The position numbers were made by a program, and so were the translations under genes. DNA of 64,000 nucleotides from Paramoeba atlantica (lineage: Eukaryota > Discosea): contig CDRNVI010000021.1 of the NCBI GenBank assembly GCA_977017575.1, positions 558,001 to 622,000 of the forward strand. The letters run 5' to 3'. This document shows positions 37,839 through 47,984 of this stretch, in pieces; within the stretch, counting starts at the first letter, position 1, and each line of letters begins with the position of its first letter. The notes under the pieces are model-generated. The model saw only the letters and a list, made by a program, of their open reading frames with translations, was not told the DNA's origin and ran no database searches.

Positions 37839-38921
37839 ATGCAGTTCCCGACCACAAACGTATGGCGTCATATCGAAGCTAAAATAAAGAATCTGTCGCT
37901 TTCTGAACTACGTTTTCCTTTATCCCACGATTGTCATGTACAAAGCCGGAAAACTCATACTAACATGAACTTAAGGCATGAAAATAAATCTTCTGGAGCT
38001 AAAAGGCACCCACAATATGTACTATGTGGATTGGAGTACAGTGAGTGCAAATCGTCGAATTCAGAATTTCAGTTCTCGGTCGATTCGAAGTCGTTAAAAA
38101 CTCCGCACCTGCACTCGGATGTTTCCGCAAGAAATTTTCTCTTTGGCATTAATCATTCATTGCACAAAGCTATCAATGAGCACTATTCCAAAACAGAACG
38201 CAAATTCTCAAAATTTTCAATGCGAGAGTCAACAAATTATGCTTCCGAGAACTTTATCACAAATTCCATTCTTCGCGGTATACTAAAAGGCTGTGCTGAA
38301 CAGAATGCTTTAGGATCTCTTGCCGCAGCGGGAATACCCTACTCGCATATTCGGGCGATGTATATTGTGGTCTTGAATAATCGTATTCCTCAACAAGACT
38401 ATTCTTGTACATGTCAATCCGGGTTTTCTTCATTTCTAGGGGATCTTTATTCGTCATTCATTGGTAATTCTTCAGTTTCCAACAAACTGTTCCTATGGAA
38501 TCAGAAGAAGTGGGGAATGAAACACGCAGATGTAGTTCTTGAAACAATGGCGATCTACGTTCCGTGTCAGCCATGCCTTCGGTATTTGAAGATTGTATCA
38601 AAATACGTAGAAATGAGGAAATACAATCTTGGTCGACAAAATACACATTGTATGAAACGGTTTCAGTCTTCAAATTCGACATTCACAGCATCTTCTTTGC
38701 AAAGGCGTGTGCGTCGAGTTTTTCCACGGCTTCCCCGAACTCGATGGAAGCAGAAAAACGAGCTCTTCAGCGAATTTTCCCTTCATGACTTTTATGGTCG
38801 CGATGCGTCGCTCACACCCTCGTTACCAGTATTTGTAACTCGAGATCCTGAATTGCGTGTAGTTCATCGTGTCACGTGGGAAAGGAGAGTAGTTCCTCGC
38901 ACCGGTATAGAAGTCAACTAG
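37839..38921 (+). CDS. Cytidine-deaminase-fold protein
   Basis: 360 residues. Two zinc motifs of the CDA superfamily lie in the right order: CAEQNALGSLAAAG (Cys152-Ala-Glu154, where the Glu is the proton shuttle) and VPCQPCLRYL (Cys243, Cys246). Spacing between them is about 90 residues, longer than in free cytidine deaminase, with an insertion after MYIVVLN. CAE is typical of cytidine or blasticidin-type deaminases, whereas most tRNA and dCMP deaminases have HAE. The first 90 residues and the Arg-rich C-terminus (about 270-330) are extra and could bind RNA. Substrate cannot be decided: free cytidine or an RNA base are both open. Confidence 0.65.
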   Translation: MQFPTTNVWRHIEAKIKNLSLSELRFPLSHDCHVQSRKTHTNMNLRHENKSSGAKRHPQYVLCGLEYSECKSSNSEFQFSVDSKSLKTPHLHSDVSARNFLFGINHSLHKAINEHYSKTERKFSKFSMRESTNYASENFITNSILRGILKGCAEQNALGSLAAAGIPYSHIRAMYIVVLNNRIPQQDYSCTCQSGFSSFLGDLYSSFIGNSSVSNKLFLWNQKKWGMKHADVVLETMAIYVPCQPCLRYLKIVSKYVEMRKYNLGRQNTHCMKRFQSSNSTFTASSLQRRVRRVFPRLPRTRWKQKNELFSEFSLHDFYGRDASLTPSLPVFVTRDPELRVVHRVTWERRVVPRTGIEVN

Positions 38922-39126
38922 CTCACACAGAGTAAACATAAGCCGAGTTACACCATTCAGCCTTCTCTGAAGGATATTGCGTCGGTGCTTGGGTTAGTTA
39001 TCCTATAATTGTAGTAGTCATTCAAAAAAGAGAATTTACGTTGGATAGAATACAGAATACATGAGGATAATTCAACGCTTCGTGTATCGTCCTATTTTTA
39101 TTTAATTTTAGATTTTTGTCGCCTTT

Positions 39127-39681
39127 ATGAAGCGTGCAGCTCCACTTCGACAAAGTTTTACCGCCCGTCACGCGGGCTACTACTTAGAGGACAACGAAAA
39201 TTACTACACGGCAAAACTGTACTACCATCCCCAAGAATGGAAACGAAAAGTAGCTGGCCTGGAACTGATCCGAGCAAGGTACTGGTTGTACCGTATGAGG
39301 CAAACTTCCAGCGCTTTCCACAATCAGGGTCTTCATCCAACTTATGGAACTGGTCCTTTTGAGCACGAGTTACAGCGTCGAGGTATTCCGATACACAAAT
39401 ACACACTACCGACCACCACGGGCATCAAGCGCGTCCACGATATGACTGTACTGCGACGCCTAGAGCTTGAGAAACAATCTCAAGAGGCTTTACAAAAAGC
39501 TCGTGCGGGTCTGAGGCAGCCCCGCCCAAGCTCTTGGTACGACGAATCGAAAGGACCGCTAAATCCTCACTTTTTGGAAAGAATGGCGTCACATTATACT
39601 GAAGTCGATATTACTCTTCTTCCTGTTACACCGTACATTCCATCGAAGGAGTCAAACGCACAAGTACAGTCTTTAAAATAA
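39127..39681 (+). CDS. Unidentified basic protein, 184 residues
   Basis: Clean frame starting MKRAAPLRQSF and rich in Tyr, Arg and Gln (YYHPQEWKRKVAGLELIRAR, YWLYRMRQTSSAFHNQG). The first 20 residues are basic and lack acidic residues, like a mitochondrial presequence, and the whole resembles a mitoribosomal or assembly protein in composition. The family is not recognised. TTTAATTTTAG about 15 nt before the ATG is a likely trans-splice acceptor. Confidence 0.6.
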   Translation: MKRAAPLRQSFTARHAGYYLEDNENYYTAKLYYHPQEWKRKVAGLELIRARYWLYRMRQTSSAFHNQGLHPTYGTGPFEHELQRRGIPIHKYTLPTTTGIKRVHDMTVLRRLELEKQSQEALQKARAGLRQPRPSSWYDESKGPLNPHFLERMASHYTEVDITLLPVTPYIPSKESNAQVQSLK

Positions 39682-39973
39682 AATTTGTCTTACTCTTGAG
39701 GTACTGACTAAATCATTTCTCCTAATTTTGAAGTCTGACTTTCCGGATTTGAATATGAACTACTCAACATTAGAACGTAGTCGGTATTAGAGCTATTTAA
39801 GCAAACTTGTATAATCGCGCCAAAATCCATGTCAAAAATAGGTGTCAAAAATAAAAGTACAAAAAGAGTATGTTCCTTGAACTTTCTAAGAAATTTATAC
39901 CGTTCTTCGGGCCCCTGGAAAGAAATAGTATTTAGTAAATATTATTTTTGCCACGTCAAAGAATACGTCACGC

Positions 39974-40792
39974 ATGACTCATACCGTTTCGAAGATGTCT
40001 ACCAAACACTCCTCCTTGGTTTTTATTCCAGCTGCGGACGACCAACCACGCTCTCGACCAGCCAAAGTACGGCGTGGGATTTCCCTCTCACCGGAGTACG
40101 AACTTTCACGACTCGTGGAAAACGTAACCAATCATCACCCTACATGGGGAGTCGACACCCCCGCGTTTAGCTGGAAGGGAGTTCACTGCGATGAGAATGG
40201 TACGGTTGTGACCATTACGTGGCCACAGATGCACTTGTTGGGTTCTCCGGGGACACTTCGTGGCACACTGGAGTGGTCGTTCATTCCCGCTACCGTACAC
40301 ACGTTGAACGTCGCGAAGAATAATCTCGAGGGGGGAGTACAACTCGAAGCGTTGCCACAGAGGCTTGAAACTTTGCAAGTCCACACAAATCGCTTTTCCG
40401 GGTCACTGAATCTTTGTGCGCTTCCTGTTGTTATGACTGCGTTCCATGCCCAGGTCAACTATTTTTCGGGACCGATAGATCTTACCCGACTTCCGGATGA
40501 GCTTCGCACCGTTTATCTTTTTCAAAACGAGCTGGAAGGCGAAATATGTCTGAGTGCTCTTCCTGCAAAGCTTAATGCGTTGCGTCTCTCAAAAAATCGC
40601 TTTAGTGGGGAAATTGATATCCGTTCTTTGACTTCTTCACTACGTTCCCTTAGTCTTTCTGGAAATCAATTTACGAAAGTTGTAGGACTCGAAGGTTTGA
40701 AGTCCGGTACGATGACGGACTTGGATTTGCGAGATAATAAGTTAACAGACATTTATTCTGGCGACTTACCAAGATTCGTTCACATACACTGA
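39974..40792 (+). CDS. LRR protein with N-terminal cap (paralogue 3)
   Basis: 272 residues. Basic N-terminus, cap SLSPEYELSRLVENVTNHHP, FSWKGVHCDENGTVV, then about seven LRRs such as FSGSLNLCALPVVM, LEGEICLSALPAKL and FSGEIDIRSLTSSL. It keeps the family motif W.GV.C but no signal peptide or anchor. The codon composition is more G+C-rich than in paralogues 1 and 2, suggesting that family members diverged long ago or evolve under different local pressures. In-frame ATG at 39995 is an alternative start. Confidence 0.82.
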   Translation: MTHTVSKMSTKHSSLVFIPAADDQPRSRPAKVRRGISLSPEYELSRLVENVTNHHPTWGVDTPAFSWKGVHCDENGTVVTITWPQMHLLGSPGTLRGTLEWSFIPATVHTLNVAKNNLEGGVQLEALPQRLETLQVHTNRFSGSLNLCALPVVMTAFHAQVNYFSGPIDLTRLPDELRTVYLFQNELEGEICLSALPAKLNALRLSKNRFSGEIDIRSLTSSLRSLSLSGNQFTKVVGLEGLKSGTMTDLDLRDNKLTDIYSGDLPRFVHIH

Positions 40793-41349
40793 GCGAAACG
40801 CTCTATACGCTCTATATGCATAGTGAACAATTTTGATACAAGAAATAAAAGAAAGCAGGGTATACAGCAGGGTAATCTGAAATTGGTAATAATCGATGTG
40901 TATGTAATTTTTGTGATTTCAATATGTGTTTTGGGGTCTTGATATCGCTTTCACAAGCTCTTGCACAGATCTTTGCATGAAATTGGTAGCTCTAGTTTCA
41001 TCGAACGATGAAAGAATCAAATTAAAAGCTCTCGCGGTGCTCTTTGTAGTCTGTAATGGGGTAAAATACGGTAGTGCATTGAAATTTGTTTACTTCACTT
41101 TATCCTGAACTAAAAAAGCATACCCAAGAATGTATACAGTACATATGTAGAAGTAAGTACTACACCCCCCTACATAATTGTCACCCCCCACCCCCCCTAC
41201 TTATTTGTCATTTCTGGGAATGACAAAACTTCGGGGAAGTTTCATAAATTTTTATTTAGGAAAAATTAATTAGCGGGGGTACACATCCCACGCGCTTTCA
41301 ACCAGCGTCTAGCTCAAGGCCCGGATGTTCAACTCCAGTGCACCACCTC
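40793..41349. other. Spacer with MITE G
   Basis: AT-rich, then MITE G (41161-41281). CACCATAGTCGACCGTCATT and CACCATAGTTGAACATCGTT, just inside the IS30-type element, are a pair of degenerate direct repeats. Confidence 0.4.
41161..41281. mobile_element. MITE-like element G (121 bp)
   Basis: TACACCCCCC on the left and GGGGGTA on the right, bounded by TA, with TTGTCACCCCCC and TTTGTCATT inside. Small and decayed; the call rests on similarity of plan to the other C-capped elements. Confidence 0.4.
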
Positions 41350-42738
41350 ATTGTCAATTCCAGCGCACCACTTTTTTCACCATAGTCGACCGTCATTCCT
41401 TTCTTCTGCGCCTCACCATAGTTGAACATCGTTCTTTTTTCCTTTCAACATAAAAACTTATCCAGAGTATTTAAAGAAAGCGTAGTACAAGTGTAAGATC
41501 TGAGTAAGAAACTTTATTAGACAAGAATTTCTTCACCTTTGCAAAATTCTTAAATTTATTGTCATTAAATTTCCAACACTAACAGACTAACTTTACAAGC
41601 TTTCTCACGTACCTTTGCTTACTTAGCTCCTTTTACTTACGCAGTTCATTCACAAAATCCATTGGAGAACGATCATTTAATAATTTCCGAGGACGAGTGT
41701 TCAATTCCAATGCTGTTTTGTTTAATTCACTTTGGTTCAAATTCTCAAAAGATTCGGTTTTCTGATGGAATTGTCGGATCAAACCGTTTACATGTTCCAC
41801 AGACCCTTTCTCCCACGAATGATACGGAGCGCAAAAGAAAGACTTGCATTTTAATTTTTTGTTTACTTCTTCATGGTGCCAGAATTCTGTTCCGTTGTCA
41901 TATGTGATTGTTTGAACCTTGTAATTTTTTAACCCGTCTACAATTTGTTTGCTTACCCCCTTCGCGTGCTTAGATTCCAACTTGCGAAGAACAAGGAAGC
42001 GACTCTTACGCTCGCACAGGGTAAGAATATATCCAGTATGTCCTCGACCCTCGACCAAGTCTGCTTCCCAATCTCCGTAGCGCCGACGCTTATTAACAAT
42101 TTCTGGTCGATTTTCAAGTGGCGTTCGGTTGGGAATCGCGCTGCGATCAGGTCTGGTGCGACGACGGTATGGTCTCTTTCGCCGGATCCGCAAATGGGTG
42201 TACAACTTGCCGCCTAAGGACGCGTTGCGACGAATATGGCGATATATGGTAGAAGTCGAGGCGGTACGACAGCTACGGATCGTATTTGCAATCTGTTCCG
42301 GGCTGTGCTTCTTTTGAAGTCGAGAGCTGACTTCCTCTTCCAAAAGGCCTTGAATCTGGTGAGGCTTGACCTTTTTACACGAGAGACGTCTTTTCGAAAT
42401 GCGCTGTGCCCTCGTCCCCTCATAGCGCTGACCCCTTCTTGCATTACGAGCCAACTCGCGACAAACAGTGCTGTGACTTTTGCCAATTATGCGAGCTATG
42501 CTTCGCCGACTCTCGCCAGATGTAAAGAGTGATTGAACACGATTACGATCGTAATGACTGAGTCTTGAATAATGGCGCATTTGTAGTGTAGATCCGAAGG
42601 ATATTATAAAATAATACTTCTTTAAATAATTGATGGTGCATTGGAAATGAGAATACAGTTTTTAAGAAAAAGTGGTGCACTGGAAATGATAAGAAAATTA
42701 TTTTTTGGGAAAAAAAGTGGTGCGTTGGTGTTGACAAT
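41350..42738 (-). mobile_element. IS30-type DNA transposon, apparently complete
   Basis: Terminal inverted repeats of about 27 bp (ATTGTCAA, two bases, CCA, then CGCACCACTTTTTT) at 41350 and 42738 enclose one intact transposase gene. The CCAGTGCACCAC motif is repeated near the ends: once more just outside the left repeat (41335) and twice inside the right end (42630, 42675), which looks like clustered transposase sites. IS30 elements belong to bacteria and archaea; here one sits between two eukaryotic genes. Confidence 0.8.
41633..42580 (-). CDS. IS30-family transposase
   Basis: 315 residues, no breaks. The N-terminal helix-turn-helix (SRRSIARIIGKSHSTVCREL, about 27-46) is the IS30 type. An RNase-H-like DDE core follows: Asp in YGDWEADLVEG (about 168-178), Asp in TYDNGTEFW (about 226-234) and Glu in WEKGSVEHVNGLIRQ (about 252-266), with the usual C-terminal LNTRPRKLL block. 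Such enzymes cut and join at inverted repeats, often through a circular intermediate. All three catalytic residues are present, so activity is possible. Bacterial contamination is unlikely because flanking genes on both sides are eukaryotic and the window is continuous. Confidence 0.9.
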   Translation of the reverse strand: MRHYSRLSHYDRNRVQSLFTSGESRRSIARIIGKSHSTVCRELARNARRGQRYEGTRAQRISKRRLSCKKVKPHQIQGLLEEEVSSRLQKKHSPEQIANTIRSCRTASTSTIYRHIRRNASLGGKLYTHLRIRRKRPYRRRTRPDRSAIPNRTPLENRPEIVNKRRRYGDWEADLVEGRGHTGYILTLCERKSRFLVLRKLESKHAKGVSKQIVDGLKNYKVQTITYDNGTEFWHHEEVNKKLKCKSFFCAPYHSWEKGSVEHVNGLIRQFHQKTESFENLNQSELNKTALELNTRPRKLLNDRSPMDFVNELRK

Positions 42739-43376
42739 CCGCCAGGTGCTTGCGTGTATGACACATGTAAAGTATCCGGGGCATCATACGGGAGTGAAAG
42801 TCTTCATCTGGGGGGGGGTCTAAAATTCGTAAAAATTGTGCAAATTTGAAAAAGAATGGCACGTTCGAAATCTCTCGCTGAACAAATCAAGTAAGACCAA
42901 AAGACGCCGTAGCATTTCTTTTCTTTTTGCAGTAGTGCCATGATACACTGTTTCACTGCTTTCTTTCATTGCTTTTTTCCTAATCGGGGGTAGAGTACTT
43001 TTAGCGGGCTAAAATCACCAATAAATATCTACAGTAGACGTGTATTAGAAGCAATTTTCTCTTTCTTTCTCCGATTGCTCTGCATGATGATTTTTATGGA
43101 AGGCAAGAAACATGAGTTTCTAATGACTTCAATACACTATGCACCACGCTGATTCTTTTCAAAACACATGGTGTAGATTTATTATTTTTGCGATTTTCTG
43201 TGCTGATATAACTACGGGTTAAAGTATTATGAAAATCACCTACGATACGTACACAGAAACGCGGCGAGCGTGTATCAATTTTTATGCTGCTTACTGTTTT
43301 CCTCAATCCTGTAGTACTCAATCCTGTATTTTGAACTAATCTAAAGACTTTTTTTTAGCATTATTGATCTACAAGT
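42739..43376. other. Intergenic spacer
   Basis: AT-rich with a short G run at 42813. ACTTTTTTTTAGC and CTACAAG before 43377 may act as trans-splice acceptor. No gene seen. Confidence 0.4.
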
Positions 43377-46300
43377 ATGTTAGAGAGCGATTCAATAGCA
43401 CGGGATATAACCGCAGCAGCGAGGCAATTTGTGAAGGGGTTTTCTCGCAAGTCTAGCTTTAAAAGTTCATTCGAATTAGAATTCTTGTTATCATTGTGTC
43501 CTTCGAGTGATTTAGAACGAGCTGTTCGGCGCACATCTGATAAAGATGTATTTTTTCGTTTGTTCTCTAATTCACGAGGGGCTCCTTTTTCGCCGTGCAA
43601 TATCGAAAATTATTATAGATATTTGCTTTTTCTGGCTAGTATTGAGGAAGGTACAAATCCAGAGACTGAAACCGCGAGCTCATTTTCTGAACGCAAAATT
43701 GCTTCCGAAAAAACAAAAACTCATGAAAAACTTTTAGAAAAGCTTGAAGAACGCAAAAATGTTAACGCTGTCTTTGATTTGTTGAAAGGGAAGAGTGCCG
43801 TTGTCAACCTAGATTCTCACATTTCTACTCTAGTCGATTCTATTAGCATAGAAAAGTCATCTCGAAACTTGACATCACTGTCTCAATACGTTGTTCACCG
43901 CCTACTTAATGGTATGCTTACAGCATCCTTTCATCGCGTTTTGATAAGCACGATCGTGCTTAACGCGATTCTAAGAAGCAAAAGTTCACGAATTCAAGAG
44001 GTTATTTCGGACACTTTGCGAAATTTCTTAAAACCGATTGCTACTGGTCAGCTTGGGTCCGATTACGAGGGTTTGAAGCCATCTCTTGTCTTCTTTAATT
44101 CTATGTTCGTGGTTTGCTTGTTGATGAATGGAAAGGAAAAAACGGTGAAGAAGGAGGATGGAAAGCTTGTATTTGCCGTGCTTGAACAGGTCTACGCTGG
44201 AAGCCCACTTGCGCGTGTGTGGGCAACAAGGCTCTTCTGCCATTTGATCAGTTCGGTCACCTCTGAATTACTTCTATGTGGTCTTTCCTTTTTGGAAAAA
44301 GCGTATTTTGCGCCAGATGGAATGCAAAGAACAGATATTAATAACATTGGAGCTGACGCGATATGCATTTATCTTTCTGTCCGGTCTAGGTTAAAGAAGG
44401 ATGAGCATATTATGAAAGAAATACCTCAGGACCTAATGCCGAAAAGCTTAGATGTGTTTCACCCTAAAAAAGTGCAATTATTCGCACGTAACCTCCTGCA
44501 ACAAAACCAGCTTTGGAAGGCATATCCCGATCTTCATCCCGTCTTTCACTGTGTGATCGTGTCCTTGATGGATGAAAAGGAGGTTCTGAATATTATAGAA
44601 CCCTTTATTCGTGTGTTTTTCTCTAATTTTCCTGATGAAAGTCTTCCTCAACGTGCCGCACGCCAGACCTTTTCGAACAGACTTTGTCAGGAAGTTTCTA
44701 AACGAATCAACGGATATCAGGGAAACCGCGTATTAAGTGAAATTATGAAGGGTGCAAAGCTTTCTCGATTACCAACTTTGCGTCCTGCGCAGGATATAGA
44801 TGGATATGGAGGCGATGGATCTCTTAGGGAAATCGTATCTCGGCTTTTAGAGCAATATGTTGATGCCTCCAACCCTATCTACCTCAATAAAGAAGACTGT
44901 AGTGAATCTCCTTCTATTGATATGGACATTGATTCCGATGATTCATCGACGCAAGAGAATGAATTTCTGTCTCACATGTCACTTAGACAACCAGTCTGCA
45001 ATACATTTGCCGAAGAAATACGGGCCTTTGTAGTTCGCCAGGTAGTACGTTCTATAAGCTTGCGAGTTCCACATAACAGAAAAGCGGATTTAGACAGCGC
45101 CATTAGCGTGGCAACTACTTTTTTCTTAATGAATATAATCTTGCAAACGAATCAGTCTGGCGTTGATGTGGACAACGTACTAATAGCACCATCCATAACA
45201 TCCGAACAACGCGCAAGCCTATTGAATCACCTTTCTCGAATTTTGAGCTATCAATCCTCGACTGACGTTGATTCGAAATTTAAAAGTACGACGGATCACC
45301 GACAGATGTATTGTGCTTCTTTAGATTTGAGCCTTCCTGATCTTTTAGATTCATTTTTTCGTTGGTCAGGAAATGTTTCCAACAAAGCTGAAGTCGCTTA
45401 TCCTAATTCAACTATAATGCGGCATCCGAAAATACGTTCTTCCTTGTTGAATCTTTATTCTTCTGGTTCTTGCCAAGGTTTGGCCCAACTGCTGATCGTT
45501 ACTTTTTTGGTAAACGATGAATCTATTTTACAATGCACTGACATTGCTCAAGCAGCGTGCACAATAATTGAGACATTCCCAAAGAATAGTTCCAATGAAT
45601 CGGTAGATTTACTAACGTTTTCCGCCTTTTCAGTGCTGTACGAAAGTGGACATAAGATTATGTGGAATGATTCCCTGAGGAATTGTCTTGACAAGGCTTT
45701 GGAGTCTTATTTTTCAACATTCCTATGCCCAAAATTAAACGACAGCTCAGTTCTCCATATGCTTTCTCCTAGCTCATCACATTATTCAGAAGACACGGCG
45801 GATACCTTGAAAGGTTCCAATGTGCAAGTTGACGCTTGCACGGTAAGTTTAAACGAATCAACGAGTTTGACACAGGAAAATGTAGAAGTCAGTGTAAATG
45901 ATGGAAAGTCTGCCCTTGTTCCTGAAACTAGCACCGACATTACGCTGCTGAACATTCGGCGCACAAAACTATGTGGCATCCTGTTTAAATTTCCGGTAAA
46001 GGAAGTTGGATACATCGTAGCCATGAGGTGGCTTCGATTTATCGAGGTCACTGTAAGAAATCAATCATTGAAGGAGACAATGGCGTCCGAGTTGCGACAT
46101 TTTCTTTCTACTTTTTCCGCAGTGAAGCCCAATGTCCAGTGTTCAACGGACGCAACGGGTAAGAATTGTAGTTTCTTCGTACAAAGCCTTTCAACGGAAG
46201 CTGCAAGGATTCTTCAGTCGCGCGCTAATTCAATTCTTCGAAACCCATGGATTAAAGAAGGAGCTCTCTCGTTGATTAGCACTCTGCATCGTGCTGATCT

Positions 46301-47270
46301 TTGTGCTCACGCTAAACGGATTCTCGGTGAATTCTTTACTCAACTTTTATTCTCCGATCGCATGGGAGCCGCTTTGCGCCACGTCTTAAATGTTATGCGA
46401 AACAATTCATTGAACACTGCACTGGATGTGTTTCCAAGAGTGAGGGATCATTTGGAAGATCTTATGAAGCAGCGTTCGAACTGTACAACCGCACCTGTGA
46501 TTCAGTTACAGAAGGGAGCTCTATGCAAACGTGATCTACAGTGCTCTACGAGAATTCTAGATTTTTTTAATGAAATCTACAGAAACCTGCTTAGTATGGA
46601 AGAGAACTTAAGGCGTCAGTCGGAGTCACATATAGTTTCTATCCTCTCTCTCCTAATGCCGCCATTATCTACCATCTCAAGTCAAAGAAAATTGACAGAG
46701 CAGGCATTTAGTTCCAATGAGTCAAAAGATTTGCTCGTGCCGCTTCTTCAGAGCTTACTTCCAACACTTTGTGCAGCACTACGCCGATGTCTTCTTGAAT
46801 TTCGATCTTTTTATGTCTCCTTAACAGAAGAGTATTTGCAATGGTTGGAAAATATGGCATTTCCTATTTCTCCTAAACTATACTCAAATATTTCTTCCTT
46901 GACCGTCCTTGCAGATATTCTATTAGATAAATACGAATTGAACACAGCGTCGCATAGTGCAGAAGCATCGCACCGGGTTAAACATGATAAGAAGGGGACG
47001 CGCAAGGCAAGTAATAAAGATACACCGAATACTTTGTCTATGGGAAATACTGAAAAGCGCGATGAAAAGCAAGGACAGAATAAACACGTTCCGCGAAAAG
47101 AGAAGCACAAGCTGCAGAAATCGCCAGAAGAACTTCAGCAAAAGAGAAATCATCGTCGAGAAATAATCGAAAAGAAACGCTTGAAACGCAAAGCATACGA
47201 AGCGAAACGGCAGCAAAGCTCTTCCAAAACTAAGAAAAGGAAGAGAGTTCAGAAGATAAAGAGGAGATAG
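43377..47270 (+). CDS. Pol5/MYBBP1A-like nucleolar protein
   Basis: 1297 residues, almost all helical repeat, with an acidic stretch (about 508-525, SPSIDMDIDSDDSS) and a highly basic C-terminus (about 1190-1297, ending KTKKRKRVQKIKRR). The order fits the Pol5/MYBBP1A family: an N-terminal YYRYLLFL helix, the segment YVVHRLLNGMLTASFHRVLI (compare the Pol5 RLI.GL.S.R..AR block), a long HEAT-like array, acidic break, basic nucleolar tail. Yeast Pol5 (1022) and human MYBBP1A (1328) work in rRNA synthesis and 60S assembly despite the old name DNA polymerase V. No polymerase motif is present. The assignment is by architecture; other HEAT-type ribosome factors (UTP10, UTP20) are larger. Confidence 0.55.
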   Translation: MLESDSIARDITAAARQFVKGFSRKSSFKSSFELEFLLSLCPSSDLERAVRRTSDKDVFFRLFSNSRGAPFSPCNIENYYRYLLFLASIEEGTNPETETASSFSERKIASEKTKTHEKLLEKLEERKNVNAVFDLLKGKSAVVNLDSHISTLVDSISIEKSSRNLTSLSQYVVHRLLNGMLTASFHRVLISTIVLNAILRSKSSRIQEVISDTLRNFLKPIATGQLGSDYEGLKPSLVFFNSMFVVCLLMNGKEKTVKKEDGKLVFAVLEQVYAGSPLARVWATRLFCHLISSVTSELLLCGLSFLEKAYFAPDGMQRTDINNIGADAICIYLSVRSRLKKDEHIMKEIPQDLMPKSLDVFHPKKVQLFARNLLQQNQLWKAYPDLHPVFHCVIVSLMDEKEVLNIIEPFIRVFFSNFPDESLPQRAARQTFSNRLCQEVSKRINGYQGNRVLSEIMKGAKLSRLPTLRPAQDIDGYGGDGSLREIVSRLLEQYVDASNPIYLNKEDCSESPSIDMDIDSDDSSTQENEFLSHMSLRQPVCNTFAEEIRAFVVRQVVRSISLRVPHNRKADLDSAISVATTFFLMNIILQTNQSGVDVDNVLIAPSITSEQRASLLNHLSRILSYQSSTDVDSKFKSTTDHRQMYCASLDLSLPDLLDSFFRWSGNVSNKAEVAYPNSTIMRHPKIRSSLLNLYSSGSCQGLAQLLIVTFLVNDESILQCTDIAQAACTIIETFPKNSSNESVDLLTFSAFSVLYESGHKIMWNDSLRNCLDKALESYFSTFLCPKLNDSSVLHMLSPSSSHYSEDTADTLKGSNVQVDACTVSLNESTSLTQENVEVSVNDGKSALVPETSTDITLLNIRRTKLCGILFKFPVKEVGYIVAMRWLRFIEVTVRNQSLKETMASELRHFLSTFSAVKPNVQCSTDATGKNCSFFVQSLSTEAARILQSRANSILRNPWIKEGALSLISTLHRADLCAHAKRILGEFFTQLLFSDRMGAALRHVLNVMRNNSLNTALDVFPRVRDHLEDLMKQRSNCTTAPVIQLQKGALCKRDLQCSTRILDFFNEIYRNLLSMEENLRRQSESHIVSILSLLMPPLSTISSQRKLTEQAFSSNESKDLLVPLLQSLLPTLCAALRRCLLEFRSFYVSLTEEYLQWLENMAFPISPKLYSNISSLTVLADILLDKYELNTASHSAEASHRVKHDKKGTRKASNKDTPNTLSMGNTEKRDEKQGQNKHVPRKEKHKLQKSPEELQQKRNHRREIIEKKRLKRKAYEAKRQQSSSKTKKRKRVQKIKRR

Positions 47271-47801
47271 AGCGACATACTCAATAGTTTGTTCTATTTC
47301 GCCACATGGTGATATTCCACTAGATTCGTTATTGGTCAAATTAGTTCTGGATTTTGCTACACTATTCATTGAGAATGTTTTTCTTTTTTGGGGGCATGTC
47401 TTTATTCGGGTATGTTCTTCCGCGAAGAGTCTCGATATCTATTCTCGAGAAGTTTTGATTTGATTTTCTTTTTTATTGATGAAGATGTATTATTTGTTTC
47501 TCTTCAAACCGGGTGACTCATAATGCGGTTAAATGTAGTACAGTAATACAGTAAATAGAGATAAGTATAAGAAACTCGGGCAAACTGAAGCGAGTGTCTC
47601 ACCTTAGAAGAATACTAAACTTGATCGTCATCAAGCTGGCGCTTAATCTTAATGCTTGTTTTTCAATTATTGGCAACATTATAGCACTAGCTTTCAATTG
47701 ATTTCTACAAAACGTGTTTGCAAAGAAAATTAATTTATGAAATTAATTTTTATGCAGTGTTTTATTTGAACTTTTAGAACGACCTCTATTTAGTCCACAA
47801 T
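47271..47801. other. Intergenic spacer
   Basis: AT-rich. Pyrimidine tracts and AGs at 47755-47795 (TTTTATGCAG, GAACTTTTAG, CTATTTAG) precede the small ORF at 47802. No other feature. Confidence 0.35.
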
Positions 47802-47984
47802 ATGTTCCCTGTTGCCTCCAGAGGAAATTTTATTTCCTCTGATGTTATCAGCCTCTATGGTTCACTTCTTCAAAAACTTTGTAAACTGGCGTTACGTAAG
47901 AGAAAGAAACATGTGCTGCAGAAACAATTGAAAATTGAAGTTTTATGCCTCTTGAAAGCTTGTATGAGCATGTCACCTAGCTGA
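47802..47984 (+). CDS. Small ORF, possible histone-fold (CENP-X/MHF2-like) protein
   Basis: 60 residues. The segment ISSDVISLYGSLLQKLCKLALRK..., followed by LKIEVLCLLKACM, follows the pattern of CENP-X/MHF2 helices 2 and 3 (a Ser-Gly-Asp-Ala start, a long helix, then a short one after V/I-E/D). The frame is open 27 nt further upstream to the AG at 47777 (NDLYLVHN), which could be the end of helix 1 if an upstream exon exists. Alone it lacks a full helix 1. MHF2 pairs with MHF1 in the Fanconi anaemia and centromere complexes. Tentative. Confidence 0.3.
   Translation: MFPVASRGNFISSDVISLYGSLLQKLCKLALRKRKKHVLQKQLKIEVLCLLKACMSMSPS

Noticed and set aside
41350-42738. Bacterial contamination explaining the IS30 element
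   Set aside because: Flanks on both sides are AT-rich eukaryotic spacer with + strand eukaryotic genes, and the element's end motifs resemble local MITE design.
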